DNA of 64,000 bases, taken from positions 182,501-246,500 of the forward strand of contig JASANC010003074.1 in NCBI GenBank assembly GCA_030248135.1, given 5' to 3'. Positions 10,551-22,749 of this stretch are shown in pieces. A program made the position numbers and the translations under genes. The notes beneath the pieces were generated by a model, which was given only the letters and a program-made list of their open reading frames with translations, was not told the origin of the DNA and did no database searches. The stretch's first letter is position 1. Each line of letters opens with the position of its first letter. The stretch comes from Theristus sp. LFF4_11 (taxonomy: Eukaryota > Nematoda > Chromadorea > Monhysterida > Xyalidae).

Positions 10551-13500
10551 GTGGTGGCGGTGGCGGGTGGCTACCCCCGGAAGCTCCGCCCCCTGCCCCT
10601 GAGGAGCCATCGGGCGGCTGAAAGTTGCGGCGTAGTTCGTCGACCAGGTCCGGATTCGCAGACTGCATCTGTTCGGCGAGTCGTTGGCCGGCCTGCATCA
10701 GCCCGCTTAGACCCGCTGCACCGCCCGTCCCGCCGCCCGCGCCCTGCTGCTGCTGCGTCATTAGACCGCCCATCATGTTGCTCATTCTGACGTGAAAAAG
10801 TACGGGAAATACGCATCCAGAATGTGCGTAACACTGCTATATGCAGTCAAACAAGAACAGAAATGGGAGTGGTGTGAGCGTCTGGAGCAGACCCATCCAT
10901 TTTATGTTTCAAAAACCAGGAAACTCCGGTAACAGTGTCATGGTGTATCAGTAACAGAATTTGGCTTGCACACCCCGGTAGAATGTTAGCGGTTGCCCGC
11001 GTTGACGGCCAGAAGGGGCCTGCTCCGTGGTACACCAAACTAGGGTCCACCTGGTCGAGGCGTGAGAAACCCAGGAATGGGAAAAGTAAATTGTATTTCC
11101 TTCTGAAACTGCTCGCAATGTGCGCAAACTAGCAGCACAATCATTGTCTTTTGACTCCCATTCCAGCATCACCAAAGTCGCCTGATTTGTCGTCACCAAT
11201 CAATGTCATACCAAATAAAACACTTTTTATTTGAAAACCACACCAGCAGTTCTGTAGCCAATCAGCGAGATTACAAATTACAAAAACACCCAACACCAAC
11301 AAATTCTGCATGTTCGGATCGGCCATCAGCTGCGTGGCCATGTTCATCATCGCTGGGTTGTTCAGTAAACTGCCCAGATCCATGCCGCCGCCGGCGCCGC
11401 CGCCCAATGCCGCGAATGGATTCTACAAGAAAAAGTCGCTTTTTAATTTTAATAATTGCACAGTTTATCAACAATCTATGATCCAGTGCTTCGTCTGGTT
11501 CTTTTCGATTCGAGAGCGACACAACACTGATTAGGCCACCATCAACAAGAAATCATGTTCATCTCATGGCCTACCGACTGAAAAACATGTTTTAAGTTGC
11601 AAAACAATTTCTGAAACGATATTTCAATTCAGTTCAAGTCATTTCAACGCTAAAAATTGACCCTAGAAGTCATCCAAATCAAAAAAAACATGGAGTACGT
11701 CGGTAAAACTGACCAACTAATGACATGTACCTAAGCCCAAAAAGAAGTTGGGAAGAAAATTTGGTTTCAACTTTCAAAAAATTATGCCATAAATGGATTT
11801 TTTTCAAAGTTCCTAACCCTAGCTGAGCCGCACCACTGCTGAAATTTCGGTTTTCTGCACAACGCGAAAAGCAGAACAGTCGAATACTAACCACAAACAG
11901 ATTCCAATCCTATCCGAGATGAAGAAAACTAAACCAAAAAACAACAAAGACCAAACTCACAGCACCAGCCTGTCCGGCGTTAGTCTGCTGTTGCTGCTGC
12001 TCGCCAACTCGTACCTGCGCGATCTCTAGATTCGTTTTGTAGTTCTCGTTATCCGGTTCCAACTCGATCGCTTTCTTGTACGCATCGACCGCCTCGCCGT
12101 AACGATTTTGCGACGAAAGGGCCAAACTGGAAATTTTTGGGTAAACTGAGTATTTTTGGATAGACAACGAACGGACGACCTTTGCACTTCGCCATTATGC
12201 ATGGTCAGATACCCGTGCGATGGATGCCGTGGTGGTGTACCGTGGCGGCTATTTTATTTTATTTTATTTTATTTTTAAGAAACTGTTTATTTTCACGCTA
12301 AAGAACCCGGTTTTTTACCAACAGAAAATCTGAATTTTCTGTTGTCGAAACAAATCTAAATTTTTAGTCGTCGAATCCACCACTCAATTGTGTTATTGAG
12401 TTCTGATGCCTGTTGGTGACTAGAACACGTGTTGATTATTGTTCACAAAACCGACAAGAACAGGTTTTCGCCAGCTTTTCTTGCTCAATTGTGTGTTTGG
12501 CAAAATCCAGAGCAATATTCTGAAGCTGGAAAACCATTTTCGAGATAAAAGTCAAGTTTTAAAACAGTTTTAAAACCGTGAAAAGAAACCGGTTTCTTTT
12601 CACAAAACATAAAAAACCGCTTTTTTCCATCCCTACTAAACACGCACCACCACACTTTCGCGGAGCTTGACCCGGCAACCAACACCAATCAGCTGGTATT
12701 CACTGTCCACTTATCATATCATCTTCTTGTCATTTTATCACCAATAGTGCCATCAAAATAAGAGCAACTACGGGACGTGGGACGGCTCAGAAAACTCGGA
12801 GACCACTAAGAACAATAGAGAAGAGGCCACGTGCTCCAGGTTCTCGCGGGTCTGCTTCGTGGTACACCGTGGGAACGCACGGGCGGTGGGACGTTTGGTT
12901 ACCACCATGTTTTCGGTTTTTCGATTGAGATTAAGAACCGTGTTTCACGCTAAAATCTCAATATCTAATGACCCCTCACGATTACAAGTAGATCTCACCC
13001 CATTCGCCCATATGCTTTACTGTAAGACGGATCGATAGCGATGGCGTTTCGACAGTCTTGAATGGAAAGATCATACTGTTCGAGTTTCGCGTACGCAGCA
13101 GCCCTGAAACAAACCTTACACTTTACAGGGGGCGACTCTGCATCATTTCTTTCCAAAGCCCGTGGCCTAAAACTGGAACGTGCAGTGATTCGTTGAGAAC
13201 AAACAGCTATTTTTTTCAATAAAATAGCTCAATAGAAAATTGATTACACAAGATGTGAACTGCGGATATTGACAAAAAATCATCACTCCCCTCAGCTATT
13301 TCTCAAGTTCTTGACTACTTCTGGGCGCTGATTGGTTCGTAAATGAAGTAAACGTTGGAATGTTGTGGAAGTGAAAGAAAATAAAAATAAAAATTGAAAA
13401 AAGCATACACTTGAGTGACACCACCAACACGTACCTATTACAATAATAGACGGCGTTTTCATAGAGTTTCAACGCATCGGTGTACTTTTGCACGGCCTCG

Positions 13501-14590
13501 TCATATTTTCCGGCACGCATCAAATCGTTGCCAGACGATTTCAAATCGTCCGCTTCTTTTTTCTCCGCCTCCGACGGCTCTCGAGGTTGTCGCCGCTGAA
13601 AAGGGAGCCGCAAAACTCGGTGCACAAAAACGAAATCGTGGCGTGAAAAGTGCTCAAATTGATTGCACCAAAAAATTACATAAAAAAGTAAATTTCGCTG
13701 CACGAACCAACGCGTAGAAAGTTTCGACGAAACTTTCCGACGGAGAACAAAAGAAAACACAAACAATTTTTATTAAAAAAATCAGATACCTCTTTTCATT
13801 GTCAAGGTGTTCCAATCAATGAATGATGAAGAAAACCAAACGCACCAATCAATCAACAACTTTTCCAATCGAAAAAAACAACACAAATCACGCACCACAC
13901 CAGCGGTGGACAAGCCTTCAGCGGTGACAAACGTCTCAAGCAGGGGACGCGACGGCTGGAAGGCGAGGTCGTCCTGCGAGAGGCCGAAGCCGCTCTCCAG
14001 GCACTGTAACGCCACTGCAAAAGGGACGTGAACGAGAAATTAAGGTGACCAATTATCAGATACATCTAATGGTTTGCTCCCTGCAGAGCCAAGGGTAAAT
14101 TTGGCTCGGGTTTCTGGAACCGGTGCGCGAATAGTTAAACAAAACGGTGAGAAGAGTGGCGTTTTGGTTCTTGAATGAGTCGTTTGAAAAGTGCATCATC
14201 AGATGATGGGGATGGGACATTCTGATCGGTCTGATTATGATCTGACCGTTAATAACAATCGGACAGAATGGGGAAAAGCAAAGGGTCGGTTTTTGTTTTA
14301 AACAATAAACGGTAGAAGATTGAAAGTGGGCGGGGGGCGTTTGTCGTTGAAAATTACTGTCTTTCACGGCCAGTTTTGGAACCGCCGTCGCCGCCGCTGC
14401 CAGACAAACTCCACTCCACCTACCAAACCAACCAACCAAAGAAACTTGAATTGAATGAAACACACACGCAAAACGACAAACCTTCCAAACTTTCGACTTC
14501 ATCTTCCGACCTTGAAGCGCCAGCGATTTCGTTGCGAATGAACTGAATGAACGCGGCTGTCAACTTCCGTTTGTTGCACGGCGTGCTCAT
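10537..14590 (-). CDS. sgt-1: Small glutamine-rich TPR co-chaperone (SGT)
   Basis: Seven phase-consistent exons: 14482-14590, 13896-14014, 13435-13595, 12999-13103, 11961-12126, 11295-11422 and 10537-10786, giving 345 aa. The N-terminal dimerisation domain (residues 1-65) has the SGTA pattern A-F-I-Q-F-I and V-A-L-Q-C-L-E-S-G-F-G-L. Three TPRs follow at about 90-195 (S-G-N-D-L-M-R-A-G-K-Y-D-E-A; A-A-A-Y-A-K-L-E-Q-Y; L-A-L-S-S-Q-N-R-Y-G-E-A). The C-terminus is Gly/Met/Gln-rich with N-P-A-M-M-N-M-A and N-P-D-L-V-D-E-L. SGT binds Hsp70/Hsp90 C-termini through its TPRs and helps triage hydrophobic clients in the cytosol. Length and order match the metazoan family. The exon 6 donor (gttggg) is weak and was chosen because it alone keeps the next exon in frame. 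Introns carry transposon debris. Confidence 0.95.
11540..11825. mobile_element. Truncated copy of the TAGGGTTAGGGG hAT-like element
   Basis: Matches the right third of the elements at 21,712 and 43,916 (catgttcatctcatggccta, gaaacgatatttcaattcag, acatggagtacgtcggt) and ends ctaaccctag. The left part is missing. It lies in an sgt-1 intron. Confidence 0.85.
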
Positions 14591-14845
14591 GTTTTTTTTT
14601 CGTCGGTTCGCAGGTTGGTTGTATGACGGACCGGAATGCCGGAAATTACTGGCTTTTTCAGTCAGTGTCAGTTGATTTTGTTGAAAAATGGGCTGTCTGT
14701 CGCGTATTTTGTTTGACAAAAATGAATCGAGATTTAACTGGCAATCTTTCTTCTTTCAGTTATTTTTTTGTATTTTCAAAAAAGCCGCCTGACAATGAAA
14801 AATTATCTGAAGAAACGAATGCGCTTTTTACTAATGCGTGACCCA

Positions 14846-15205
14846 AGGCAAAATAAATGGCCCTACACTATGTAAATGGTCCAAGATAAAATGAATGGCC
14901 CAACGATTTGTATACATTCTTAAAAGTGATCTTTTTATCTGAGGTTGCTTGCAATGAGTCGTTGTTGTAAGTTCCAAATCCTGAACCTGATCCTATGCCA
15001 AGCCTTTTTCACTTTCACCTTATCAAAGGGTTGGCTTAGAATTAAGTTTAGGAACCAACAACGACTCATTTCAAGCAACATTTTCCCCAAATCAAAAAGG
15101 CTTGGCTTAGGATTCGGACGATGAACCTGCACCGACTCATTGCAAGCAACCTCTGATTTATTTTGTGTAGGACCATTCATTTTGTGTAGGGCCTGTCTTG
15201 GGCGG
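14846..15205. repeat. Small foldback element
   Basis: The ends are inverted (ggccctacactatgtaaatg on the left; the reverse complement of the right end reads ggccctacacaaaatgaatg), with a second inverted pair inside (aggttgcttgcaatgagtcg against cgactcattgcaagcaacct). No coding content. Confidence 0.7.
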
Positions 15206-16380
15206 TGGGCCACGCATTGCATTAAAGAGCGCCGAAACGAAAGTGTTGTCGACCGTTCAAAACGTTCATTCAGTGCGATTTTTTTGTTCCTGGGAAGTTT
15301 TTTGGTGAATGAACGAATCACTCTGCAAAAAAGAAACCAACAAATAACAAAACCGCAATATTTTAATACACGCATAATGCTGACGTTGACTAACCTGCCT
15401 TGTCGTCGGGTGTTCAAAATTTCACATTGCACCCTAAACACAAACAAAATTTTTTATTGCTTGTAAAGAATTTGCAATTGCATGTAGCGGTTTTGGAATT
15501 GATGTTTTCTCCAGACCGTGCACTCTGGTCACCATAACAAGCGGTAATGTTGCACAGTCACAAACAAATACACTAGTTCGTGTGTTTGATGCTGTGCAAC
15601 ATTACTGTGTGCATTATCAATGGATCACTTCGGCCCACAAAATACACCAGGGAATCGCATGGCTGCTGGTGTGACAAACACGCAAAAAAACTGCTTCGAA
15701 ATCAGTGTGAAATTCACTTTATTGTTTATCAAATCCAGTGAACAGTAATTTTTGTGTTCCACAAACGTGGCAACAAAATTGGCGGAATGGTGCTAAATTA
15801 CAGAACTCAATCAATTAAAAAACAGTGCTGTGATGTCATGAAAGAATGATGCTGTGGTTCGCTGCATTTTTAAAGAATGTTCAAGAAGTTGCTCAACACA
15901 TGTGCCCAAGTGACTGCAACTAAAACTGACTACTTTGTAATGTTGTACTCTGAAGACCGCGCATTTCTATCAACACAAACCGCCACACAGGCACGTGCTA
16001 TGTTCAAGTGTTTGATCTACAATGCGATCTCCAGACCAGACCATCAATCTGATGCACGAAAATATGTGACAGATAACAGGAATCACTTTATGAAAGTGCA
16101 ACGTTTCAAACATCAAATATTACAATGTGTCGAATAAAATCAATCAATCAATCAATTAAACAGCTAGCACGAAAGCAGTGCACTCTGTTCTAACACTGTA
16201 ATATTGCACTGTCACAAACACACACGCATGCGAGAAAACCAGTGACCGCGTTCACCGGTGTGTTCGAGTTCTGCTTCAAATTGCTGAATGCATCAAAGTC
16301 TGCATGCCATGACATCACAACAGCAGCGCACACCGTGCAGCCGGTGTGTTTGTGCGTATAACACAGTGCACCGTCTTCAC
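15206..16380. other. Intergenic, repeat-rich, no gene recognised
   Basis: Two similar segments, 15,510-15,600 and 16,175-16,270, share gtgcactctg, a ttgcac-gtcacaaaca block and aaacacac tracts, suggesting a decayed repeat. An 86-codon plus-strand frame at 15,877-16,137 has no recognisable features. Confidence 0.4.
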
Positions 16381-16383
16381 ACT

Positions 16384-16530
16384 ACAGTCGAACTCTAAAT
16401 CTAAAGTATATCCAGCTAGCTGATTGGTTGACGCATGAATTGCTGCCGAGGCGCACTCTGTCCTGCACAGCAGAGCCTGCACAACCAACCAATCAGCAGA
16501 TCGCCTATATAATTTACGAGTTCGAATGCA
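16384..16530. mobile_element. TACAGTCGAAC-type MITE, copy 1
   Basis: Starts tacagtcgaactctaaatct and ends with the inverted form tatataatttacgagttcga. It has inner ctgattggttg/caaccaatcag inverted repeats. It begins about 25 bp beyond the stop codon of multi-HTH gene A, so it probably lies in that gene's 3' UTR. Confidence 0.75.
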
Positions 16531-16553
16531 GCAACCAATGATGCCAAAATGGA

Positions 16554-19500
16554 TCACTCGTCATCATCGCTGCTCTCATTGTCCTCAAAGTCGACCACCT
16601 CCACGCCGCCCTCGTACAGGCCAGCGATCTCCTCAGCATTCACCTCGAACGTGCTGCACGTCGCCGTCGCCGCCTCGTCCGAATCGTCATCCGCACTTCG
16701 AAGCGGCCTCTTCCGCGGTCGGCCGACCTTGCTCTTCGCCAACGACCCGCCGCCCGCCTTTTCCCGACCGTTCCTCTTCTGGTCGCCGTCGTCGCACGGT
16801 TCGCGCGTGATCACGAGCATGTGCCGGATTCGGATCTTGTCTTTTTTGTTGCCGCCCGGTTTTGATTGCGGCGCAGTGGACGCAGCAGCACACGATCCGA
16901 ACGAGCTGGAGGGAACGTCAGACGACGACGACGACGACGTCGCTCCATTCACAGCCCGTTTCGTCGCCTTCTTCCGCCGCGGGCTCGTCTGCCGTGCGAG
17001 CGTCTTGTTGTACTGCGTCACCGGAATCGAGTCGAACTGACTGTCGCGCAGCTTTTCGGACGGCAGCTTCAGATTGGCGCCTCGCAGCCACCGTCTGATG
17101 GTGTCATTCGACACGTACAACTCCTTAGACATGTACGCGATCGAACGGTGCTCCTGCAGGTACATGGCGATCGCGCGCGCTCGTTTCTCCTCGCGCATCT
17201 GTGCAAAAGTTGCTGAATGATAAATACTTTTTGATCTTGTGTTTCCGATTTTTGAAAGAAACTCAATCACATTGTCTGGTCTAAACTCTATAACAGATAC
17301 AACTAAATTGCTGTTGAGGCGGCTTGCACAGAATCCGTGCATGCACGTGACACAATGAACCTGTCTTGGTGTTGCTGGAACCAACTACTAACGGCCGTTT
17401 CCTGCTCTCAATCTTTCGGATTTCTCCACAAAACGACGAAACCGTGCACCAAAGTGCACCCAACAGCGAACAGAGCCCATAATCACGGAAGCAGAAAACC
17501 ACAGCCGGGTGGTGGCGGCGACTGACCTCCGCATAGCCGTCCTGCACCACCCGGAAGTCCTTCTTGCCGGTCGCATTCCCGCGGCCCAACTTCTTCGTGC
17601 GATGCGTCTCCCGATCGGGCATCGTCACCTTGCGTCCCGTGGGCAGCGTGAACGTGTACATTCCATCTTCGACGTGATCCGGCGGGAATTCGCGTTTCAG
17701 TTGCTCGTGATCCTCGCCCTCGAACTCTTTCGCCCAGCGTTGCAGCGTGGCGCTCTGGTGGCCGACGTATTTGCCGAACAGATTCGAGCGGATCACGTAG
17801 CCGGTGTGCGCCAGAATCGCCATCATCATTCGGCGGTATTGCTGGAGAGGAGAATGAAGACATGCAAGCTTATGGAGAAGTTATAGGGAGTCCAGCTGAG
17901 TGGTTGGTGCTTGGTTTGCACAGGCCACAGAAGGTATACATCACGTGATCAGCGACCAGTCAGCTGATTGCCTATAATTTAGAGTTCGGCTGTGGATTTG
18001 TGGGCATCTGGAGGAGTGGTGTTTGCATATCTGTTTTTCTGTTTCGAGATCAGGATTTCGTCACCAGCCGGCGACAGAAAGCCCAAAGGCTCCAAAATAT
18101 CGGTGCGTATATTTATCGTGGTGGAGTGTTCACAGCCTCTTGCAAGGTTGCCAAAACAAAGGGTCTATATCAGTCCACGCGCTCTGGACCGAGTAAATTA
18201 GCAACTTCAACAGTTTCCGTCGATATATTTTTGGGCTCGGAACATTCTCACCAAGATTTCCGGCGCAAAGTTCGATGTTTCTCAACAAAACGCGCTCACC
18301 ACGGTGCCGATGTTCTGCCGGCCCTCCTTCTTCACAGCGATCACTCGCTCATCAGGCAGCGTGAACGTCAGCTCCCCGTTTTCGTCCTTGTCCGGCGGAA
18401 ACTCGCGCATCAACGTCTCCGGATCCTCGGTCTCCTTCAGGCGGGAGATGATCTCGCGCAGTGTGCACTGTGGCTGCGCAAAGTAGAACGTGAGCTTCCA
18501 GATGCTCAGTTTGCCGTGCAACATGATCGCGTAGACCATGCGTTCGTAGCGCTGCGAACACGAAATTCACGCAGAATTTATTACATCGGTTCTGCTTCAT
18601 CGGCCGTCACTCAGATGCAGAAGACGGGGTGGGTGGGGTGATGGTGATGTGCCGTGGGCACTCTTGAAAACACAATGCGTCGTGTTCATGGCTCAAAGTA
18701 CTGGGCCATTTTTGATCATTGCCTTTGAGTTGTTGCAGAAGTTCCAGCACGTCGTGAACTCGTTTGAGTGAGAACAAAATGCCCCCCAAGGCCCAAACGC
18801 GACAGATAATTTTTGCCAGTTTCTTTTGTCTTCCACAAAACCGATTGCAGAATATTGAGCTATTGAAAAATGACAAAGGTACTTTATGCATGAACACAAC
18901 GAGCAGGTAGGGAACACTTCGCGCGCCTGAACGCCGGTGGGAAAACGCAGTATAAGAAAACGAATTGAAAAAATATTCCAAAACAACACCAAAAACACCC
19001 GTACCGATTTCTGCGTGGCACATTCTTTGGCGTCCCAGCGCGGCACCTCCACCACCCGGCCGGAGCCGAGCAACGTGAACGTCATGACGCCCGTCTTCTC
19101 GTCGACAGCGTCCGGCGGGAACTCGGCCTTCAGTTTCTCCGGGTCCTCCCGGCGGTAATAGTTCAGACGGCGTTGGATGCGATCGCAGCTGCAGTCGATG
19201 TAGTGGCGGAGGCGGAACGCACTCAGCTTCGAGTGGTGGTAGATCGCGACAATCTGACGGTCTTCGTCCTGCAATTGCGAAAATGGGTGGCAACGCCCGA
19301 CAAAAAAACATGGTGCGGGCCTCGCCTCCGTCGGAAGCTGAGCTCATTAAAAACCGCCGCGGTAATAAACGCGTAAAGAAAATTCTCAGTTTTGATTGAT
19401 AAACATTTTATATTTCGATTCTCAAGAACTGTACGGACAGAATCGTGTACGGCATTTAGCACAACAGTCGTGCGTGTGACGGACACTGCACGATTTCTAA

Positions 19501-21476
19501 ATCCCGTGCGCAAGATTGTCCGTCCGCACGTGCGGACACACCACACGACTTTTTGCCGACGCGAATTAGTCGTCCGTGTGTGCGCATATGACACTTCAGT
19601 CGTTCTAAATGCGGTGCGCAGTTTTCCGTTTTGACGTGTGGCGCAAGCGAAACGACCGCATTTAGAACGACGTGCGTTCCGTGCGTACGTACGAAAAACT
19701 AATCGCCTTAATGAATCAGTTCTTGCGGCTCGCGAAATGAAATTAAATAAAATGTACAGGGTGGGCCAAAAAAAAGGTTCCATTTTCAAACTGCTGTCAC
19801 TGGCTGGTATTTCAATATTATGAGCTGAAATTTTCAGCATTGATAAAACATGTGATGCCATTTTTCTGACAAAATTTTTATCTAGTTTGGTCAAGTAGAT
19901 TCAGTTTTACAGCACAATGTTTAAAAATTCCCAAATTTTCAAAAAAAACGGATTTTTAACCAAGAATTTAACAACGAATCATTGCTCATAGACATCCAAA
20001 TCATCATCAAGGTTTGTCGTCCGGCAGCGGCTGGATGGAATTTTACGCGAAACTGGCGAGTCACTGCAGAAAAACTTTCAGATTGCTCCCACCAGATAGC
20101 ACACCAGACCCGTTGTTCTGCTGTCCACTTAACCATGACGAAACTGCAGAAAACTGAAACTGAAACACTGTTTTTATTCAAACCGCAGAAAAACTTTTCA
20201 AAAGAAACAAATTGACAGACAGAGCAACACAGAAAACAAAAAATCAACTTAACAATTCTTTCTGTCGCAGTCGCATGGCTGCTGACTCGAGTCCGTTGTG
20301 AAACATCAGAATTTCGCTCGAGGTGCTCAAATGCAATTCAAGTGTGAGACCTTTCCACTCTGAGCGCATGATTTGAACTATCGCGGGTATCCAAAAAGAC
20401 CAATTTGTCACTTTCGCAACAGTTTCAAAATTGAATCACGCATCTTGATACTAATTTTTTCTTGCACTCATTTTAGTCAATTTGTTAATTTTTCGAGTTT
20501 TTTTTAGAAAATCTGCCACAGTGAGCGCTAGGAATTATATATCGGAAAAAAAATTTTGTCAGTAAAATGGCAACGCATGTTTTATCAGTGCTGAAAATTT
20601 CAGCTCATAATATTAAAACACCAGCCAGTGACAGCAGTTTGAAAATGGAACCTTTTTTTGGCCCACCCTGTACTATCTTCGCGGAGCTCGCGGAAAAAGC
20701 GGGCCTGTCAAGCCCCCATCTACCTGCAGCTTTCGGCACAACCCCAGAGTAAAACACTCGCCAGTCGCAGGGCATTGAAAAAACAAAAACAAAACCGTAC
20801 CGGGTCAACCTTCATGATCTTCACGGCCGGCGCCTGCGGTGCGCAGCTCTTTGGGATCGTGATCCATTCATCATCGATCAGTCGGCATCTCCACTCCGTC
20901 TCAGTTTCTGTGTTTGGCACAAAAGAACACGTGCGCTTTTCAAAGAAGCAGAACCACTTACATTTCTTAAAAGAGTTTTTTTAGTTATAGAACAGCATTT
21001 CGACTCACCGGAACCGGTCACATACAGACATACATTGGGAATTTTTCTCTCGACATTTTCTGAATTTTTTTACGGTGATGCGCTCATGTTTAGATTCCTG
21101 TTGCTGGCCCACGACGGAATGCTCAGAGAGAAAGACCGGAGTCCGACACCCACCACTACTACATTCGTATTACCACTACAAAATCCGAAATAAAACCAAA
21201 AGATGCCCATCCTAAAAAACCGCACAACGAACCAGTCAACCAGCTGCTGTTGTCCACAAAGCCGTCGAACAGCGAATGACTGCCGTCCGCCAGATACGAG
21301 TCGCGCCACATGCGAATGCGCCGCCCGCTGATGCCCGGAATCAGCAGGTCCAACTTTGCGATCGAGCAGTTCGTCGTCGCGAGAATACGACACACCCGGC
21401 GCTGGAAGGCGGCGTCGTTCGCGAACGGATAGAACGACTTGCGCGGTTTCTTCGTTAGTTTGTCCGTGAACTCCAT
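16554..21476 (-). CDS. Multi-HTH protein A with AT-hook (unknown family)
   Basis: Six phase-matched exons: 21233-21476, 20801-20907, 19005-19268, 18300-18551, 17527-17841 and 16554-17198, giving 608 aa. Start: the ATG lies 6 nt after a cattgcag acceptor, as in a trans-spliced nematode message. An N-terminal HTH (R-R-V-C-R-I-L-A, about 25-60) is followed by a degenerate hairpin motif (I-T-I-P, about 95). Three HTH-plus-hairpin units follow at 118-205, 206-289 and 290-394, each with E-F-P-P-D and T-F-T-L. A last HTH (about 397-434, S-N-D-T-I-R-R-W-L) precedes a Ser/Lys-rich tail with an AT-hook V-G-R-P-R-K-R (552-558) and an acidic end. The AT-hook and HTHs suggest nuclear DNA binding. I recognise no named family; a domesticated transposase origin is possible but no catalytic domain is seen. 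Paralogues B, C and D lie downstream. Confidence 0.75.
17880..17993. mobile_element. TACAGTCGAAC-type MITE, copy 2 (left end decayed)
   Basis: Has tagggagtccagctgagtgg ... cagctgattgcctataattt and then agagttcggctgtgg at the right end. It lies in an intron of gene A. Confidence 0.65.
19420..19735. repeat. Degenerate inverted-repeat sequence in an intron of gene A
   Basis: Repeated gtccgt/acggac and cgatttctaaat words occur with inverted copies around 19,430-19,500 and 19,590-19,700. Similar words (gtccgtacgcacagacgtcg, cgatttctaaatgg) recur at 37,405-37,530 in an intron of gene B. It is probably an old MITE. Confidence 0.45.
19755..20672 (-). mobile_element. Internally deleted Tc1/mariner-like element
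   Basis: Flanked by TA, with long terminal inverted repeats of about 120 bp beginning cagggtgggccaaaaaaaag and ending tttttggcccaccctg. On the minus strand at about 20,135-19,990 it encodes M-V-K-W-T-A-E-Q-R-V-W-C-A-I-W-W followed by S-F-S-A-V-T-R-Q-F-R, the HTH start typical of DUF4817-type mariner transposases. The catalytic part is missing, so it is non-autonomous. It sits in an intron of gene A. Confidence 0.85.
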
Positions 21477-21711
21477 CGTTCACTGCAATGTCCGATGGAA
21501 ACTTTCTGGACTCCTTCCTTGCCAGAGAAATCTATGTTTGTCCAAATTTATTAATCAAATCAAACTCTCAACGCGCCTGTCGTCGTCGTCGTGCCAGCGG
21601 CTCAGACGACCGACTGTGTGTGTCAAATCAAACGTCACAACTCACAAGAGAAAAAATGCCGAAAATGCGTCTCCGCCGCCGACAGTGTACGGTATCGACG
21701 ATGGTCGCGGT

Positions 21712-22741
21712 TAGGGTTAGGGGAAAAAAATCCGGATGTTTTTTTTAAAAAAATTAAAAAAAATTTTTTTTTTTACAAGTTAGGTTCGTTCGAAGCGTCT
21801 CGTCGAGCTGAGTTCTTCTAGACTATTTTCAGAACGATCCGGGAAACTATAAGAGCGAAAATCGTGTTTTATTGAAATTATGTCCATTTCGTAGAGGGAA
21901 AGTTGCATTTTCAACAGTAAAACAGGGCAATTTTTCACGTGTACTTGAATATTGAACCGTTCTTAGTGGTTCCTCTTTAGAAAATTACCAAAATTTGACT
22001 GTGTTCAAAAATTCCTGTTTGCTGTAGCTAAGTCGGCAACCCCTGTCGACCCGGTCGCCCCCCCCCCCCCCACCAAGACACTTACTTTCAGGTTCAACCA
22101 GCTATGCTATCTGCCACATGGCGAGAGCCCACTCTTCAAATCATCGTATCGAAAACACGTACCATGATTTCGCGATCACGTTGCGGGCAACTGACAGACG
22201 CAAGTTTAACACGTTAGTTTAGCTCAGCACGCAAGTTTTAACATGTGGCCATGTTATCGGGTATCTGAAAAACGGTCGTGTGATGTGGTATTAACCAACA
22301 TCTCCGCTCAAATTGTTTAACAATATATCGCACAACTCCATTGTAGACCTATAACATACGCCAATCAACAAGATATCATGTTCATCTCATGGCCTTTCGA
22401 CTGAAAAACATGTTCTAAGTTGCAAGAAAACGATTTCTGAAACGATATTTCAATTCAGTTAAGTCATTTCAACGCTAAAAATTGACTCTAGAAGTCATCC
22501 AAATCGAAAAACATGGAGTACGTCGGTCAAAATGACCAAATAATGACATTTACCTTCGCACACAAAGAAGTTGGGAAGAAAATTTGGTTTGAACTTTCAA
22601 AAAATTATGCCATAAATCGAATTTTCAGAGCAAAGTAGAAGAAAAATTTTTCAAATTTTTTTTTTAAGTTTGAAAAAAAAATCCAAATTGAAAAAAAAAA
22701 CAAAAAAAAATAAAAAAAAATTTTCAAAGCCCCTAACCCTA
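21712..22741. mobile_element. hAT-like non-autonomous element, TAGGGTTAGGGG family, copy 1
   Basis: 12-bp perfect terminal inverted repeats (tagggttagggg ... cccctaacccta) are bounded by an 8-bp direct duplication gtcgcggt (21,704-21,711 and 22,742-22,749). It is 1,030 bp long with A/T tracts at both ends and no coding content. An intact second copy is at 43,916. It lies about 230 bp upstream of the start codon of gene A. Confidence 0.92.
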
Positions 22742-22749
22742 GTCGCGGT

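Noticed and set aside
15877..16137. 86-codon plus-strand frame (MFKKLLNTCAQV...)
   Set aside because: No domain, splice partner or conserved feature; it lies among decayed repeats.
22064..22075. Poly-C run as a possible regulatory site
   Set aside because: It lies inside the hAT-like element and recurs, with a different length, in the second copy at 44,282.
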